Shown piece after piece: positions 9,384-18,378 of a DNA stretch of 41,440 bases (positions are counted from its first letter, which is position 1; each line of letters begins with the position of its first letter). The position numbers and the translations under genes are program-made. Source of the DNA: Sphingomonadales bacterium (GTDB lineage Bacteria; Pseudomonadota; Alphaproteobacteria; Sphingomonadales; Sphingomonadaceae); contig JAIXUQ010000104.1 of the NCBI GenBank assembly GCA_027483465.1, positions 1 to 41,440 on the forward strand. The letters are read 5' to 3'. The notes beneath the pieces are model-generated. The model ran no database searches. It was not told where the DNA came from and saw only the letters and a program-made list of their open reading frames with translations.

Positions 9384-10750
9384 GCGTGGCGGCCCAGCCG
9401 TCGCTGCTGGCGCTGGAAAGCCGCTTTCTGTGGCGCAGCCGGCTGGCGCTGGCGGTGCTGGCCGTGCTGGTGGCAGCGATCGGGCTGGCGCTGGCCAATG
9501 GCCGGGCGCTGCTGGCGGCGCAACAGGCCAGCCGCGCCGCCGCCACCGCCGAACTGGCCGAGGCTGACACCAGGCTGCGCGCCGGCATCGCCAAGGGCAT
9601 GCCGCTGGCCGATGCGGTGATGCTGCCGATCCGGGTGCGGCTGCCGGTGATCGCGCCGCTGCCGCCGCTGATCGATGCCAGCGCCGGGCAGGCCGTGCTG
9701 ATGGCCGATGCCGGCGCGGCCAGCCTGCGCACCCGCGCCGATACGCTGTTTGGCCGCTCGTCGCTGGAAAATCCCGAACTGCTGATGCGCGGCGGGCTGG
9801 ATCTGGGCTTTGTCGTGCTGGTGGTGGCGCCGCTGCTGCTGGTGGCGCTGGGCCATGGCATGATCCCGGCCGATCGCGATTCCGGCGCGTTGCGGCTGGT
9901 GCTGGCGCAGGGCGGCGGCATCGGCCGGCTGCTGCTCGCCCGTTCGCTGCCCCGGCTGGCGCTGGTGCTGGGGCCGGTTCTGCTGGCGCTGCTGTGGCTG
10001 GGGCTCAGCGGCCCCGATCTGCCGGGGCGCGCGGGCGCGCTGTTGTGGTGGGGCCTGATTGCCGTGGCCAGCCTGATCCTGTGGTGGGCGCTGGTGCTGC
10101 TGGTCAACAGCCTGCGCGCCTCCGCCGATGCCGCGGCGCTGGCGCTGGTGGCGCTGTGGGCGCTGTTCACGCTGGTGCTGCCGGCCCTGCTCACCGCGCT
10201 GGTCAGCCTCGCGCTGCCGCTGCCCTCACGCTATGCCGTGATCGCCCAGGCCCGCGCCGCCGAAGTGGCCGCCACCGCCGCGTGGGACAATGATCACGCC
10301 GAAGCCAGCAGCGACGAGGTGGCCAGCCGCCGCGCTGCCCTGGCCCGCACCGTGGAGGTGACCGGCAAGGTGGCCGCCGCCACCGCGCCGATCATCGCCG
10401 ATCACGCCCGCCGCCGCGCCGGGCGGCAGGCGATCCTGGATCAACTGGCGCTGATCGCCCCGCCAATGCTGGCCGCGCAGGCGCTGGCGCAGGCGGCGGG
10501 CAGCGATGCCGGCAGCGTGGCCGCCTTCCAGTCGGCAGCCAGCGCCCATGCCGGGCAGGTGCGCGCCCGCCTCGCTGCTCTGGCGGCGCGGCCGGCCCCG
10601 ATGGGCAGCGCCGATCTTGATCACTTGCCCCGCTTCACCCCGCCCGCCCCAGCCGCGCCGCCACGGGCGGCGCTGGCCTGGCTGCTGGCCCTGGCCGGCC
10701 TTGCCGGGCTGGCGGCGGCGCGCAACCTCAATCGCCTGCAGCCGGATTGA
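9380..10750 (+). CDS. DUF3526/ABC-2 permease B, module 1
   Basis: A 456-aa membrane protein beginning MSVAAQPSLLALESRFLWRSRLALAV, with the first helix at about 19-39. A loop of roughly 90 aa precedes a helix at about 130-150 (LGFVVLVVAPLLLVALGHG). Further helices follow up to about 285, then a soluble loop of about 140 aa and a final helix near 430-448. The topology equals that of permease A but the loop sequences differ, so the pair probably forms a heterodimer around the ATPase. The ATG at 9380 overlaps the upstream stop as ATGA, which is preferred to an in-frame ORF start at 9227 inside permease A. Confidence 0.8.
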   Translation: MSVAAQPSLLALESRFLWRSRLALAVLAVLVAAIGLALANGRALLAAQQASRAAATAELAEADTRLRAGIAKGMPLADAVMLPIRVRLPVIAPLPPLIDASAGQAVLMADAGAASLRTRADTLFGRSSLENPELLMRGGLDLGFVVLVVAPLLLVALGHGMIPADRDSGALRLVLAQGGGIGRLLLARSLPRLALVLGPVLLALLWLGLSGPDLPGRAGALLWWGLIAVASLILWWALVLLVNSLRASADAAALALVALWALFTLVLPALLTALVSLALPLPSRYAVIAQARAAEVAATAAWDNDHAEASSDEVASRRAALARTVEVTGKVAAATAPIIADHARRRAGRQAILDQLALIAPPMLAAQALAQAAGSDAGSVAAFQSAASAHAGQVRARLAALAARPAPMGSADLDHLPRFTPPAPAAPPRAALAWLLALAGLAGLAAARNLNRLQPD

Positions 10751-10804
10751 TCGGGCCACCGCCCGCCACCGCGCCGATCCCGGCCGACAGGGAACGACAG
10801 CCCC

Positions 10805-12766
10805 ATGCCCTTGCTGCCTGATGTCTCGCCGGCTGCCGGTGCCCTGCTGCTGGCCGGCCTTGTGGCTGGCCCGGCCCTGGCGCAGGCCGTGGACGCGGCC
10901 ACCGCCGCCACGGGCGCGCGGGCGGCGGAAAATGCCGTGCGCAGCGCTGGTGATGCCTTTGGCACCTCGATCGGGCGGGAGACAATCGGGCTGTACAATG
11001 CCGGCAATGTGCGCGGGTTCTCGCCCACCCAGGCCGGCAATGTGCGCATCGATGGCCTGTATTTCGATCAGGTCTGGGGCCTCAACCCGCGGCTGCGGCG
11101 GGCGACCAGCATCCGGGTGGGCCTGTCGGCGCTGGGCAGCCCGTTTCCGGCGCCCACCGGCATCGTCGATTACGCCTTTCGCAAGCCGGGGGATGATGCG
11201 GCCTTGAGCGTGCTGGGCGCCTTGAACCAGTGGGGCAATGCCGCGCTGGAACTGGATGCCAATCTGCCGCTGGCCACCGGGCTGAGCATGGCGGCCGGGG
11301 CGGCGCTGTTTGATGACCGCTATTACAATGCCACCCGGGCCAGCTTCTGGCAATTCTCGCTGGCGGCGCGCTATGCCCCGTCAGACGCCATCGAGATCGT
11401 GCCGTTCGTCGCCCGCTCCGAAGGCTTTGACCAGACCGGGCCGATCTTCCTGCCGGCCGGGGAGGGCCTGCCGCCGCGGCTGCCGCGCCGTTTCTTCAAG
11501 GGGCCGGAGTGGGCGCGCTATCGCGGGGTGGCGTTCAATGGCGGCGTGCTGGGCACGTGGCGGCCGGGGCCAGGCTGGGAGGTGCGCGCTGGCCTGTTCC
11601 GATCCCTGTTTGATGATGCGCGCGGCTTTGCCAATCTGATCACCGATCTGGGCAGCGATGGCCGCGGCAACCAGCTGGTGATCGCCGATCCGCCGGTGAA
11701 ATTTGCCTCCACCAGCGGCGAATTGCGGCTGACGCACACCATCAGCGACGGCCCGCGCACCCACCGCCTCCATGCCAGCCTGCGGGCGCGGGCCGGGGAC
11801 CGGCGCTTTGATGGCTCCGATTTCATCGATCTGGGGCCCACCAGCATTTTCGCGCCCACGACCGTGGCCTCCCCGCCCCGCCGCTTTGGCGAGCAGCAGC
11901 AGGACCGGGTGCGCCAGCTGATCGCCGGTATCGCCTGGGAGGCGCGCTGGCCGGGCGTGGGCGAGCTGAGCCTGGGGGTGCAGGGCACAAACTATTCCAA
12001 GCGCATCGGCCTGCCCAGCCTGGCGCCGGTGGCCACCGATGCCCGGCCGCTGCTCTACAACGCCACGCTGGCCGTGGAGATCAGCCCGCGCCTGATCGCC
12101 TATGCCGGCACGGTGACCGGCCTGGAGGAAAGCGGCATCGCGCCGGGCAACGCCGCCAACCGCAACGAGGCGCTGCCGGCGATCCGCACCAGCCAGCGCG
12201 ATGCCGGCCTGCGCTGGGCGATCAGCGATGATGTGCGGCTGGTGGCCGGGCTGTTTGATGTGCGCAAACCCTATTTCAACCTGGATGCGAACGGGCGTTT
12301 TGATGCGCTGGGCGAGGTGATCAACCGCGGCATCGAATTGTCGGTGTCAGGACCGGTCACCAGCCGGTTCAGCCTGGTGGCCGGCGCTGTGCTGCTGTCA
12401 CCACGCGTCACCGGGGCCGGGGTGGCGCTGGGCCGGGTGGGCGACCGGCCGGTGGGCGCCATCGCCCGCCGGCTGGAGCTGAACCTTGATTGGCGGCCGC
12501 CGGTTCTGGAGGGGCTGGGCGTTGATCTGGCGATCAGCCACCGCAGCCCGGAAGTGGCGACGGTGAGCGCGCGCACCCGCATTCCGGCGCGCACCTTTGT
12601 TGATCTGGGCGCGCGCTACAGCGCCAAACTGGCCGGCCAATCGCTGCTGCTGCGGTTGCAGGTGGAAAATCTCACCGATCTGCAGAGCTTTGAATTGCAG
12701 GGCGCCGGCGCCTATGATCTGACCCCCGGCCGCCGCATTGGCGGCTATCTCACGATCGATTTCTGA
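10805..12766 (+). CDS. TonB-dependent receptor with short plug, module 1
   Basis: A 653-aa outer-membrane receptor. The signal peptide is about residues 1-26 (ending GPALAQA). The plug region is brief: IGLYNAGNVRGFSPTQAGNVRIDGLYFD, then a segment around ATSIRVGL and PTGIVDYAFRKPG. I see no clear TonB box and only a reduced N-terminal part of the plug. The barrel ends GGYLTIDF with a terminal phenylalanine. It starts 54 nt after permease B and is likely the last gene of the zigA operon. Its 3' end overlaps the end of the convergent permease gene by 22 bp. The ligand is unknown; a zinc complex is a reasonable inference from the operon. Confidence 0.82.
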   Translation: MPLLPDVSPAAGALLLAGLVAGPALAQAVDAATAATGARAAENAVRSAGDAFGTSIGRETIGLYNAGNVRGFSPTQAGNVRIDGLYFDQVWGLNPRLRRATSIRVGLSALGSPFPAPTGIVDYAFRKPGDDAALSVLGALNQWGNAALELDANLPLATGLSMAAGAALFDDRYYNATRASFWQFSLAARYAPSDAIEIVPFVARSEGFDQTGPIFLPAGEGLPPRLPRRFFKGPEWARYRGVAFNGGVLGTWRPGPGWEVRAGLFRSLFDDARGFANLITDLGSDGRGNQLVIADPPVKFASTSGELRLTHTISDGPRTHRLHASLRARAGDRRFDGSDFIDLGPTSIFAPTTVASPPRRFGEQQQDRVRQLIAGIAWEARWPGVGELSLGVQGTNYSKRIGLPSLAPVATDARPLLYNATLAVEISPRLIAYAGTVTGLEESGIAPGNAANRNEALPAIRTSQRDAGLRWAISDDVRLVAGLFDVRKPYFNLDANGRFDALGEVINRGIELSVSGPVTSRFSLVAGAVLLSPRVTGAGVALGRVGDRPVGAIARRLELNLDWRPPVLEGLGVDLAISHRSPEVATVSARTRIPARTFVDLGARYSAKLAGQSLLLRLQVENLTDLQSFELQGAGAYDLTPGRRIGGYLTIDF

Positions 12767-14010
12767 GCGGTGGCGGCGAAGGCCGGGGCGGCGGCGATGT
12801 CGGCCGCGGTCATCGGGCGGCCGGCGAACAGGAAGGGGTAATGATATTCGCGCAGCGCCCGGTGATGGGCGCGCAGCCGGGCGCGGAAGGCAAGATCGGC
12901 CGCCACATCGCTGCCGGCCAGATGCTGCATGGCCTGAGCGGCCTTGATCGGCGGCAGCAGCCAGCCCAGCCCCTGCGCCAGCGCCTCGCGCCGGGCGATG
13001 CCGGCCTCGCGCGCCTGGCTGTCGGCGGCCACCGCCATGTCCCCCAGATGCTGGAAGGCGAAATACCATTTCCAGTCAAAGATGCGCGTCACCTGGGCGG
13101 CAGCGCGATATTCGGGATAGAGCGCGACGAAGCGGGCCATGGTTTTGGGCTTGGGCCGGTCCCACCCGGCATGCACCTCCTCGCGGTTCTCGCGGGTGAT
13201 GGCGGCGGCATCGGGCAGCGGCACGGCGGCGTTGATGGCCAGATGCGCGGCGGCCGGCACCACCAAAGTGATGGCAAACCACAGGCCGGCCAGGATGGTG
13301 GCCTGGGTGGCCGATTGCGCCTCTTGCCGGGCGACCAGCAGGGTGACGAGCGCCCAGAAGGCCAGGCTGGCCAGCACCAGCCCGGCGGCCACGGCCAGCC
13401 GCAGCGGTGCGGTGCCGGCCAGCGCCCCGCCGATCAGCAGCGGCACCAGCAGCGCCAGCGCCACCCCGCCGGTGCGCAGCAGGGCCCGCGGCGCCCAAAG
13501 CCGGCGGGCGGCGCCGGGCAGGCTGGCCAGCGCGGCGAGCCGCCCGGCCTCCCGCTCGGATGACCAGAGATCGTGCAGCAGCGCGATCAGCAGCAGCGGC
13601 GCCAGATAGAGGGTGACAAAGGCGAAATCGAAGCGCCCGGCCAGCAGCAGTTCGGGATTGGCGGCCTCGTTGTCGTTGATCTGGCCTTCCAGCGCCAGGA
13701 TGCGGAGGCGCAGCACGGCCGGCACCGCATCGCCGCGGCCGGGCGCCAGAAAGGCCAGATCGCCGGGCGCGCGCCAGGCCGGATGGTTGCGATAATAGCC
13801 CAGTTCGCCGGGATCGCCCTTGGCAAAGCCGGTGATCGCGGCGGTTTCGCGCTGTTCAAGCTGCACCACGCGGGCGATATCGGCGCGGGTGGCCGCCACA
13901 TCGGCCAGGCCCAGCGCCACCGCCACGCCGGCCAGCAGCGCCAGCACCACCAGCCCGATGCGGGCCGGGGCGGCGAGGTGCCGCCATTCGCGGGCCAGGG
14001 CGGCGATCAT
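12745..14010 (-). CDS. DUF3526/ABC-2 permease B, module 2
   Basis: A 421-aa membrane protein starting MIAALAREWRHLAAPARIGL. A first helix lies at about 17-38. A loop follows, containing PGELGYYRNHPAW and NPELLLAGRFDFAFVTLYLAPLLLIALLHD, the last part being the second helix. A helix-rich core extends to about 265, then a soluble region of about 150 aa. It corresponds to permease B of module 1, where the matching segment reads NPELLMRGGLDLGFVVLVVAPLLLVALGHG, so the two are paralogues. Unlike module 1, I see no final hydrophobic helix before its end. The start overlaps permease A of this module by 4 bp. Its stop lies inside the end of the convergent TonB receptor gene. Confidence 0.8.
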   Translation of the reverse strand: MIAALAREWRHLAAPARIGLVVLALLAGVAVALGLADVAATRADIARVVQLEQRETAAITGFAKGDPGELGYYRNHPAWRAPGDLAFLAPGRGDAVPAVLRLRILALEGQINDNEAANPELLLAGRFDFAFVTLYLAPLLLIALLHDLWSSEREAGRLAALASLPGAARRLWAPRALLRTGGVALALLVPLLIGGALAGTAPLRLAVAAGLVLASLAFWALVTLLVARQEAQSATQATILAGLWFAITLVVPAAAHLAINAAVPLPDAAAITRENREEVHAGWDRPKPKTMARFVALYPEYRAAAQVTRIFDWKWYFAFQHLGDMAVAADSQAREAGIARREALAQGLGWLLPPIKAAQAMQHLAGSDVAADLAFRARLRAHHRALREYHYPFLFAGRPMTAADIAAAPAFAATAQKSIVR

Positions 14011-15446
14011 GGCAGGCCACGGCGGGCAATGCGGGCCAGCAGCCAGCCCAGCACCAGCGCCCAGGCCAGCATCACGCCCAGGCCCGGCAGCATCCCGGCG
14101 ATGCGGGCGGCCGGCGCGGGGCCGGCGAAGTGGAACGGCTGCTGATCGGCCCAGAAGTGGGCCGAAATCCGGCTCTGCCGCTCGGCGATCGGGTCGCGGC
14201 TGCGCGTCGCATCGTCGGCGGCGCGCACCTGGAAGGTGTGCAGGCCGTTCAGCGACTGGACCAGCCGGTAACGATGCGCCTCGGCCGCATCCAGAAAGGC
14301 GAGATGGCTGGCCAGATCGGTACCGGCGCCGGCCATGCTGGCCTGGGCAAAGCCGATGGCCGGGCTGACGAGGCCGGCCAGCGCCAGCAGCCGGTGCTGC
14401 GCCCGTTGTCGGGCGGCGGCCTCGGCGGCGTGGCGGGCAAACAACTGGCTGGTCAGCCGCTCGCCCTCGGCCGAAAGCGCGCCGCGATAGTTGAACGGCA
14501 GATCCTCCACCCGGTTGACCTGATAGCGCCGCAGCAGGCCGGCCTTGAAGGCGGCAAAATGCGGATCATCGGGATTGTGGCTGTCTCCCAGGGCGCGCAG
14601 CTCGGCGTGGATGATGAGATCGGTTTCAGCCTTGGTGGGCAGGGGATGGGCGATGGCGGCCACGCCGGCGGCGGCGCGCGGCACCAGCACCACCAGCAGC
14701 GCCCACACCAGCACCAGCCCCAGCAGCGCCGATTGCGCCGTGGCGGCGCGGGCAGAGGCGAGCGTGACCCCCAGCACCCACAGCAGCAGCCACAACAGCA
14801 CCGCCAGCGCCATCACGCCTGCCACCCCGGCATCGGCCGGTGTGTGCGCTGCCGCCCAGCCCAGCGCCGCCAGCGCCGGCAGCGCCGCCACCCCGGCCAC
14901 GGCGCCCAGCGCCAGCGCCTTGCCGGCCAGATATTCGTGCGGCCGCACGCCATGGCCCAGATGCAGGGTGATCAGGCCGCCCTGCCGTTCCCCCACGATC
15001 ATCGCAAAGCCGGCAAACACCAGCAGCAGCGGCACCAGCACGCGCAGCACGAAGGCCGGGGTGAGCTGGCCAAAGCGGATCAGGCCGGAGGATTCGCGCG
15101 CCGTGCCCAGCGTGGTGGCATTCTGGCGATGACCCTCCAGATAGAGGAGCGAGCCGGCAAAGGCATCGACACCGGGATCAAAGGCCGCCAGGCCGCCAAG
15201 CGGGCGCAGCGCATAGGTGCCATAATGCACCATGCGGTGCGGGTGGCGATCGGGCTGGTTGGCAAAGCTGGTGTTGGCCGCGGCCTGGGCCTGGGCCCGC
15301 TCGGCCGCCATGCGTTCGGCCTGCGCCGCGCCGGTGAGGGCGGCGATGGCTGACAGCATGGCCAGCAGCAGCAGCGCCACCAGCGCCAGGCGGGAGCGGA
15401 CGAACAGGCGCAACTGCCCCGCCGCGATGCGGCCAATCCGCCTCAT
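14007..15446 (-). CDS. DUF3526/ABC-2 permease A, module 2
   Basis: A 479-aa inner-membrane permease. The first helix is at about 17-40. The first loop carries RHPHRMVHYGTYALRPL and DPGVDAFAGSLLYLEGHRQN, and a multi-helix core follows. The large second loop holds YQVNRVEDLPFNYRG and later AEAHRYRLVQSLNGL, and a last helix lies near residue 455-472. These loop motifs line up one by one with the plus-strand permease at 7965-9383, which shows common descent although the sequences have diverged. It overlaps the ATPase upstream and permease B downstream by 4 bp each. The substrate is unknown. Confidence 0.82.
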   Translation of the reverse strand: MRRIGRIAAGQLRLFVRSRLALVALLLLAMLSAIAALTGAAQAERMAAERAQAQAAANTSFANQPDRHPHRMVHYGTYALRPLGGLAAFDPGVDAFAGSLLYLEGHRQNATTLGTARESSGLIRFGQLTPAFVLRVLVPLLLVFAGFAMIVGERQGGLITLHLGHGVRPHEYLAGKALALGAVAGVAALPALAALGWAAAHTPADAGVAGVMALAVLLWLLLWVLGVTLASARAATAQSALLGLVLVWALLVVLVPRAAAGVAAIAHPLPTKAETDLIIHAELRALGDSHNPDDPHFAAFKAGLLRRYQVNRVEDLPFNYRGALSAEGERLTSQLFARHAAEAAARQRAQHRLLALAGLVSPAIGFAQASMAGAGTDLASHLAFLDAAEAHRYRLVQSLNGLHTFQVRAADDATRSRDPIAERQSRISAHFWADQQPFHFAGPAPAARIAGMLPGLGVMLAWALVLGWLLARIARRGLP

Positions 15447-16156
15447 GCCTGCACGAACCCATGGTGCAGCGCGTTGAGATCAAAGCGCGGACCGCTGGCG
15501 GCGGCCTGCCATTCCCGCGCCAGCCGCCCGCCGGCCAGCAGGCCGATGCGCCCGGCCACTTCGGCGGCGCCAAACAGATCGTGGGTGACCATCAGCACCG
15601 CCACCCCGCGCGAAGCCACGGCGGCCACCAAGGCATGAAAATCGCGGGTGGCGGCCGGATCAAGCCCCGAGGTCGGCTCATCAAGCAGCAGCAGCGGCGA
15701 TGCCCGCAGCAGCGCCAGGGCAATGGCGGTCTTCTGGCGCATGCCCTTGGAAAAACCGCCCACCGGCCGGTCCCAGGCGGCTTCGTCCAGCCCCACGGCG
15801 GCAAAGGCTTCGGCAATGTCCGCGGCGCCGCGCGGGCTGCCGGCCAGATCGAGGAAATAGCGGACATTCTCGCGCGCCGTGAAGGCGGGATAAAGCGCCA
15901 CATTTTCCGGCAGATAGGCGGTGGCGGCGCGCACCGCATCAGGCGCGGTGGCCGGATCATGGCCAACCACGCTGATCTGCCCGGCGCTGCGCGGCAACAG
16001 GCCCAAAATGGCAAACAGCGTGGTCGATTTGCCGGCGCCATTGCCGCCCAGCAGGGCATAGACATCCCCGGCGGCCAGGCTGAGCGACAGGCCATCGACG
16101 ATGCGGCGGCCGCCGCGCGCCACCTGCAGGGCCGTGACGGCCAGCGGCCCGGCCAT
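15443..16156 (-). CDS. ABC transporter ATP-binding protein, module 2
   Basis: A 237-aa ABC-2 class ATPase. Walker A GGNGAGKST is at residues 37-45. The signature loop is FSKGMRQKTAIAL, Walker B is LLLLDEPTSGLDPA and the switch histidine is in MVTHD. The chosen ATG at 16156 gives MAGPLAVTALQVARGG and shares one base with the stop of the upstream TonB receptor. A longer ORF from 16213 would begin inside the receptor and is unlikely. It is the paralogue of the plus-strand ATPase at 7249-7968 and sits in the same relation to two permeases. Here the receptor is first in the operon instead of last. Confidence 0.92.
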   Translation of the reverse strand: MAGPLAVTALQVARGGRRIVDGLSLSLAAGDVYALLGGNGAGKSTTLFAILGLLPRSAGQISVVGHDPATAPDAVRAATAYLPENVALYPAFTARENVRYFLDLAGSPRGAADIAEAFAAVGLDEAAWDRPVGGFSKGMRQKTAIALALLRASPLLLLDEPTSGLDPAATRDFHALVAAVASRGVAVLMVTHDLFGAAEVAGRIGLLAGGRLAREWQAAASGPRFDLNALHHGFVQA

Positions 16157-18273
16157 CAATATTTCACCCGCACCGCCACCGTGCCGGCGCGCGGCTGGCC
16201 CGGCTGCACCCACAGTTGCGCGAAACTGTTGGTGTAATAGCTGGTGTTGAACATATTGGTCATTTCGGCAAACAGTTCGACATGGCGGCCGATTTCGGCG
16301 CGGGCAAAGACCCGGGCCAGCGTGTAGGCCGGCAGGAAGAATTGCGTCGCCGTCTCGCCCAGTCGGCCGCCGGTGTGCTGCACGCCGCCGCCCAGCGACA
16401 ATTTCAGGCTGTCGGTCACCTGCACCGCCTTGGCGGCCTGCACGTTGAACTGGTGGCGCGGGATGTTGATCAGCCGGTCACCCACCCGGATGTTCAGGCT
16501 GAAATTGGGATCGAGCACATTGGCGCGGGCGGTGGCATCGACAAAGGCATAGCTGAGCAGCAGATCGACATCGCCGGGCAGCTTGCCGTTCACATCCACT
16601 TCCAGGCCGCGGCTGCGCGCCCGGCCGATCGGCACCGAAAAGCCCGGATTGGCCGGATCGGCGGCCAGCACATTGTCCTTGGTGAGGGTGAACAGCGCCA
16701 CCGTGCCGGTGAGCCTGCCATCGAGCAGGCTGAGCTTGGTGCCGATTTCGGCCGAACGGCTGGTTTCCGGATTGAAGATGCGCCCGGCGACATCGGCGCC
16801 GATGTTGGCGCGGAAGCCCTCGCCATAGGCGCCGTAGAGCGAGATCTGCGGGTTGACCTCGTAAACGATGCCGGCCTGCGGCGAGAAGCGGCTGAAATCG
16901 CGGGCGCTGCCGATGCCGTTGGCGCGGTTCAGGGTCGTCTGGCTGAGATCGTCATAGCGCCCGCCCAGCCGGATCTGCACCCCGCCGCCCAGATCAATCT
17001 GGTCTTGCAGATAGACGCCCACCGCCTCCTGCGTGTCGAGCCGGTTGGTCTGCGGGCCCGTCGTGGGCAACGGGAAGCGGCCATAGACGGGGGCGAGGAT
17101 GTCGATGTCGTTGGATTGCTGCGCCGTGGTGGTGGCCCCGATCGCCGGCGGGCGGAAGCGCAGGAACAACTGGCTGTTTTCAAAATTGTCATAGTCCGCG
17201 CCGAACAGCACCCGGTGTTTCAGGCTGCCGGTTGCAAAGCGGCCCTGCACCTCGCCGCGCACCACCTGGTGTTCGGCGTCATAATCGCGGAAGCGGCGCT
17301 GGCGCGACAGCGAGCGGCCATCGCGGCCCAGCCGCTGCCGGCCGCCGGCCAGTTCGGCCTCCGTGGAAAAGCCGGTGAGGCGCGTGTCGCGCTGCTGGCC
17401 GCCGATCAGGATCGACCAGTTGTCGTTGAATTCATGGCTCAATTGCAGCTGGTGGCCGTTCACCTCGGCGTCCAGCGGGCCATCGCCGGGCTCACCCAGG
17501 AAGGTGCGGCGGCTCATCACGCCCAATTGGCCGTTGATGGCAACGACACCGCGATCAAACTGCGCCTCGCTGCGGGTCAGCTCCAGCTCATAGGTCAGTG
17601 CCGTCCGCTCGCCGAGCTTGACCAGCACCGACGGCGTGAAGCCCCAGCGGTTGGAGCGCGTGCCGCGGAAGCTGCCGGCATCCTCGTAAAAGCCGATCAG
17701 CCGCACCGCCGCCGTCTGGCCGGCGGCCAGGTTGATGTCGCCGTCAACCCGCTGCCGGTCCCAACTGCCGGCCTGCACGCCCAGGCTGGCGCGCGTGTCG
17801 AAATCCGCCTTTTTTGTCAGGATGTTGATCACCCCGCCTGGCTCACCACGCCCGAACAGGGCGGCCTGCGGGCCCTTGAGCACCTCGATCTTCTCGATGC
17901 CCGAAACATCGCGGGTGCCGCCAAAGCCGCGGCCGTTGTTGTAGCCGTTGACCAGATAGCCCGAGGGCAGATTTTCATCGCCGGCAAAGCCGCGCACGGC
18001 AAAGGCATCCCACAGGCCGCCGAAATTATTCTGCCGCGCCACCGAGGCGTTGAGATCGAGCGCATCGGTGAGGCGCAAGATGTTGTTATTGTTGAGCCAG
18101 GTCTGATCGATGGTGGTGATCGCCGCCGGGGTTTCCTTGATGGTGAAATCGCCGCGATAGGGCTGGCGGGTGGCGGAAACGATGATTTCGCCGCTGTCGC
18201 CGTCATCTGCGGCGGCGGCCAGCGCCGGGGTGGACAGGCCGGTGAGCAGGGCGATCAGCAGGGCGGGCTTCAT
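16156..18273 (-). CDS. TonB-dependent siderophore-type receptor, module 2
   Basis: A 705-aa outer-membrane receptor. A signal peptide covers about residues 1-20 (MKPALLIALLTGLSTPALAA). A TonB-box-like stretch GEIIVSATR follows. A complete plug has TPAAITTIDQ, VRGFAGDENLPSGYLVNG, IEKIEVLKGPQAALFGRGEPGG and VINILTKKA, as in siderophore receptors. The barrel ends in VRVKY. The ATG at 18273 is chosen because it begins the signal peptide; an upstream in-frame start at 18342 adds 23 residues without a signal sequence. A Zur-like box lies 33 nt upstream. It is first in a coupled operon with an ABC ATPase and two permeases. The ligand is not known. Confidence 0.9.
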   Translation of the reverse strand: MKPALLIALLTGLSTPALAAAADDGDSGEIIVSATRQPYRGDFTIKETPAAITTIDQTWLNNNNILRLTDALDLNASVARQNNFGGLWDAFAVRGFAGDENLPSGYLVNGYNNGRGFGGTRDVSGIEKIEVLKGPQAALFGRGEPGGVINILTKKADFDTRASLGVQAGSWDRQRVDGDINLAAGQTAAVRLIGFYEDAGSFRGTRSNRWGFTPSVLVKLGERTALTYELELTRSEAQFDRGVVAINGQLGVMSRRTFLGEPGDGPLDAEVNGHQLQLSHEFNDNWSILIGGQQRDTRLTGFSTEAELAGGRQRLGRDGRSLSRQRRFRDYDAEHQVVRGEVQGRFATGSLKHRVLFGADYDNFENSQLFLRFRPPAIGATTTAQQSNDIDILAPVYGRFPLPTTGPQTNRLDTQEAVGVYLQDQIDLGGGVQIRLGGRYDDLSQTTLNRANGIGSARDFSRFSPQAGIVYEVNPQISLYGAYGEGFRANIGADVAGRIFNPETSRSAEIGTKLSLLDGRLTGTVALFTLTKDNVLAADPANPGFSVPIGRARSRGLEVDVNGKLPGDVDLLLSYAFVDATARANVLDPNFSLNIRVGDRLINIPRHQFNVQAAKAVQVTDSLKLSLGGGVQHTGGRLGETATQFFLPAYTLARVFARAEIGRHVELFAEMTNMFNTSYYTNSFAQLWVQPGQPRAGTVAVRVKY

Positions 18274-18306
18274 GCAATCCTCGTGGCAAGGAGTCGAATC
18301 GGCTGC

Positions 18307-18323
18307 GTGATACATCACAACAT
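18307..18323 (-). promoter_or_regulatory. Candidate Zur box upstream of the module 2 receptor
   Basis: On the plus strand the site reads GTGATACATCACAACAT. It matches the ATGTTAT-N3-ATAACAT core at 10 of 14 arm positions and agrees with the zigA box (ATGATACAGAATAACAT) at 13 of 17 positions. It lies 33 nt before the receptor start, in the interval between the receptor and the TauE/SafE gene. Taken alone it is weaker than the zigA box; the shared TGATACA and AACAT blocks are what make it credible. Confidence 0.5.
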
Positions 18324-18378
18324 CACCAATGCAAGCCGGCAAATCACCGGGGCCAATGATGGCTGAAAAATCAGGGGG

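Noticed and set aside
16216-18366. A 716-codon plus-strand frame opposite the module 2 TonB receptor.
   Set aside because: The minus strand encodes a complete receptor with signal peptide, plug and barrel. The plus-strand reading has no domain and a composition typical of reverse-strand shadows.
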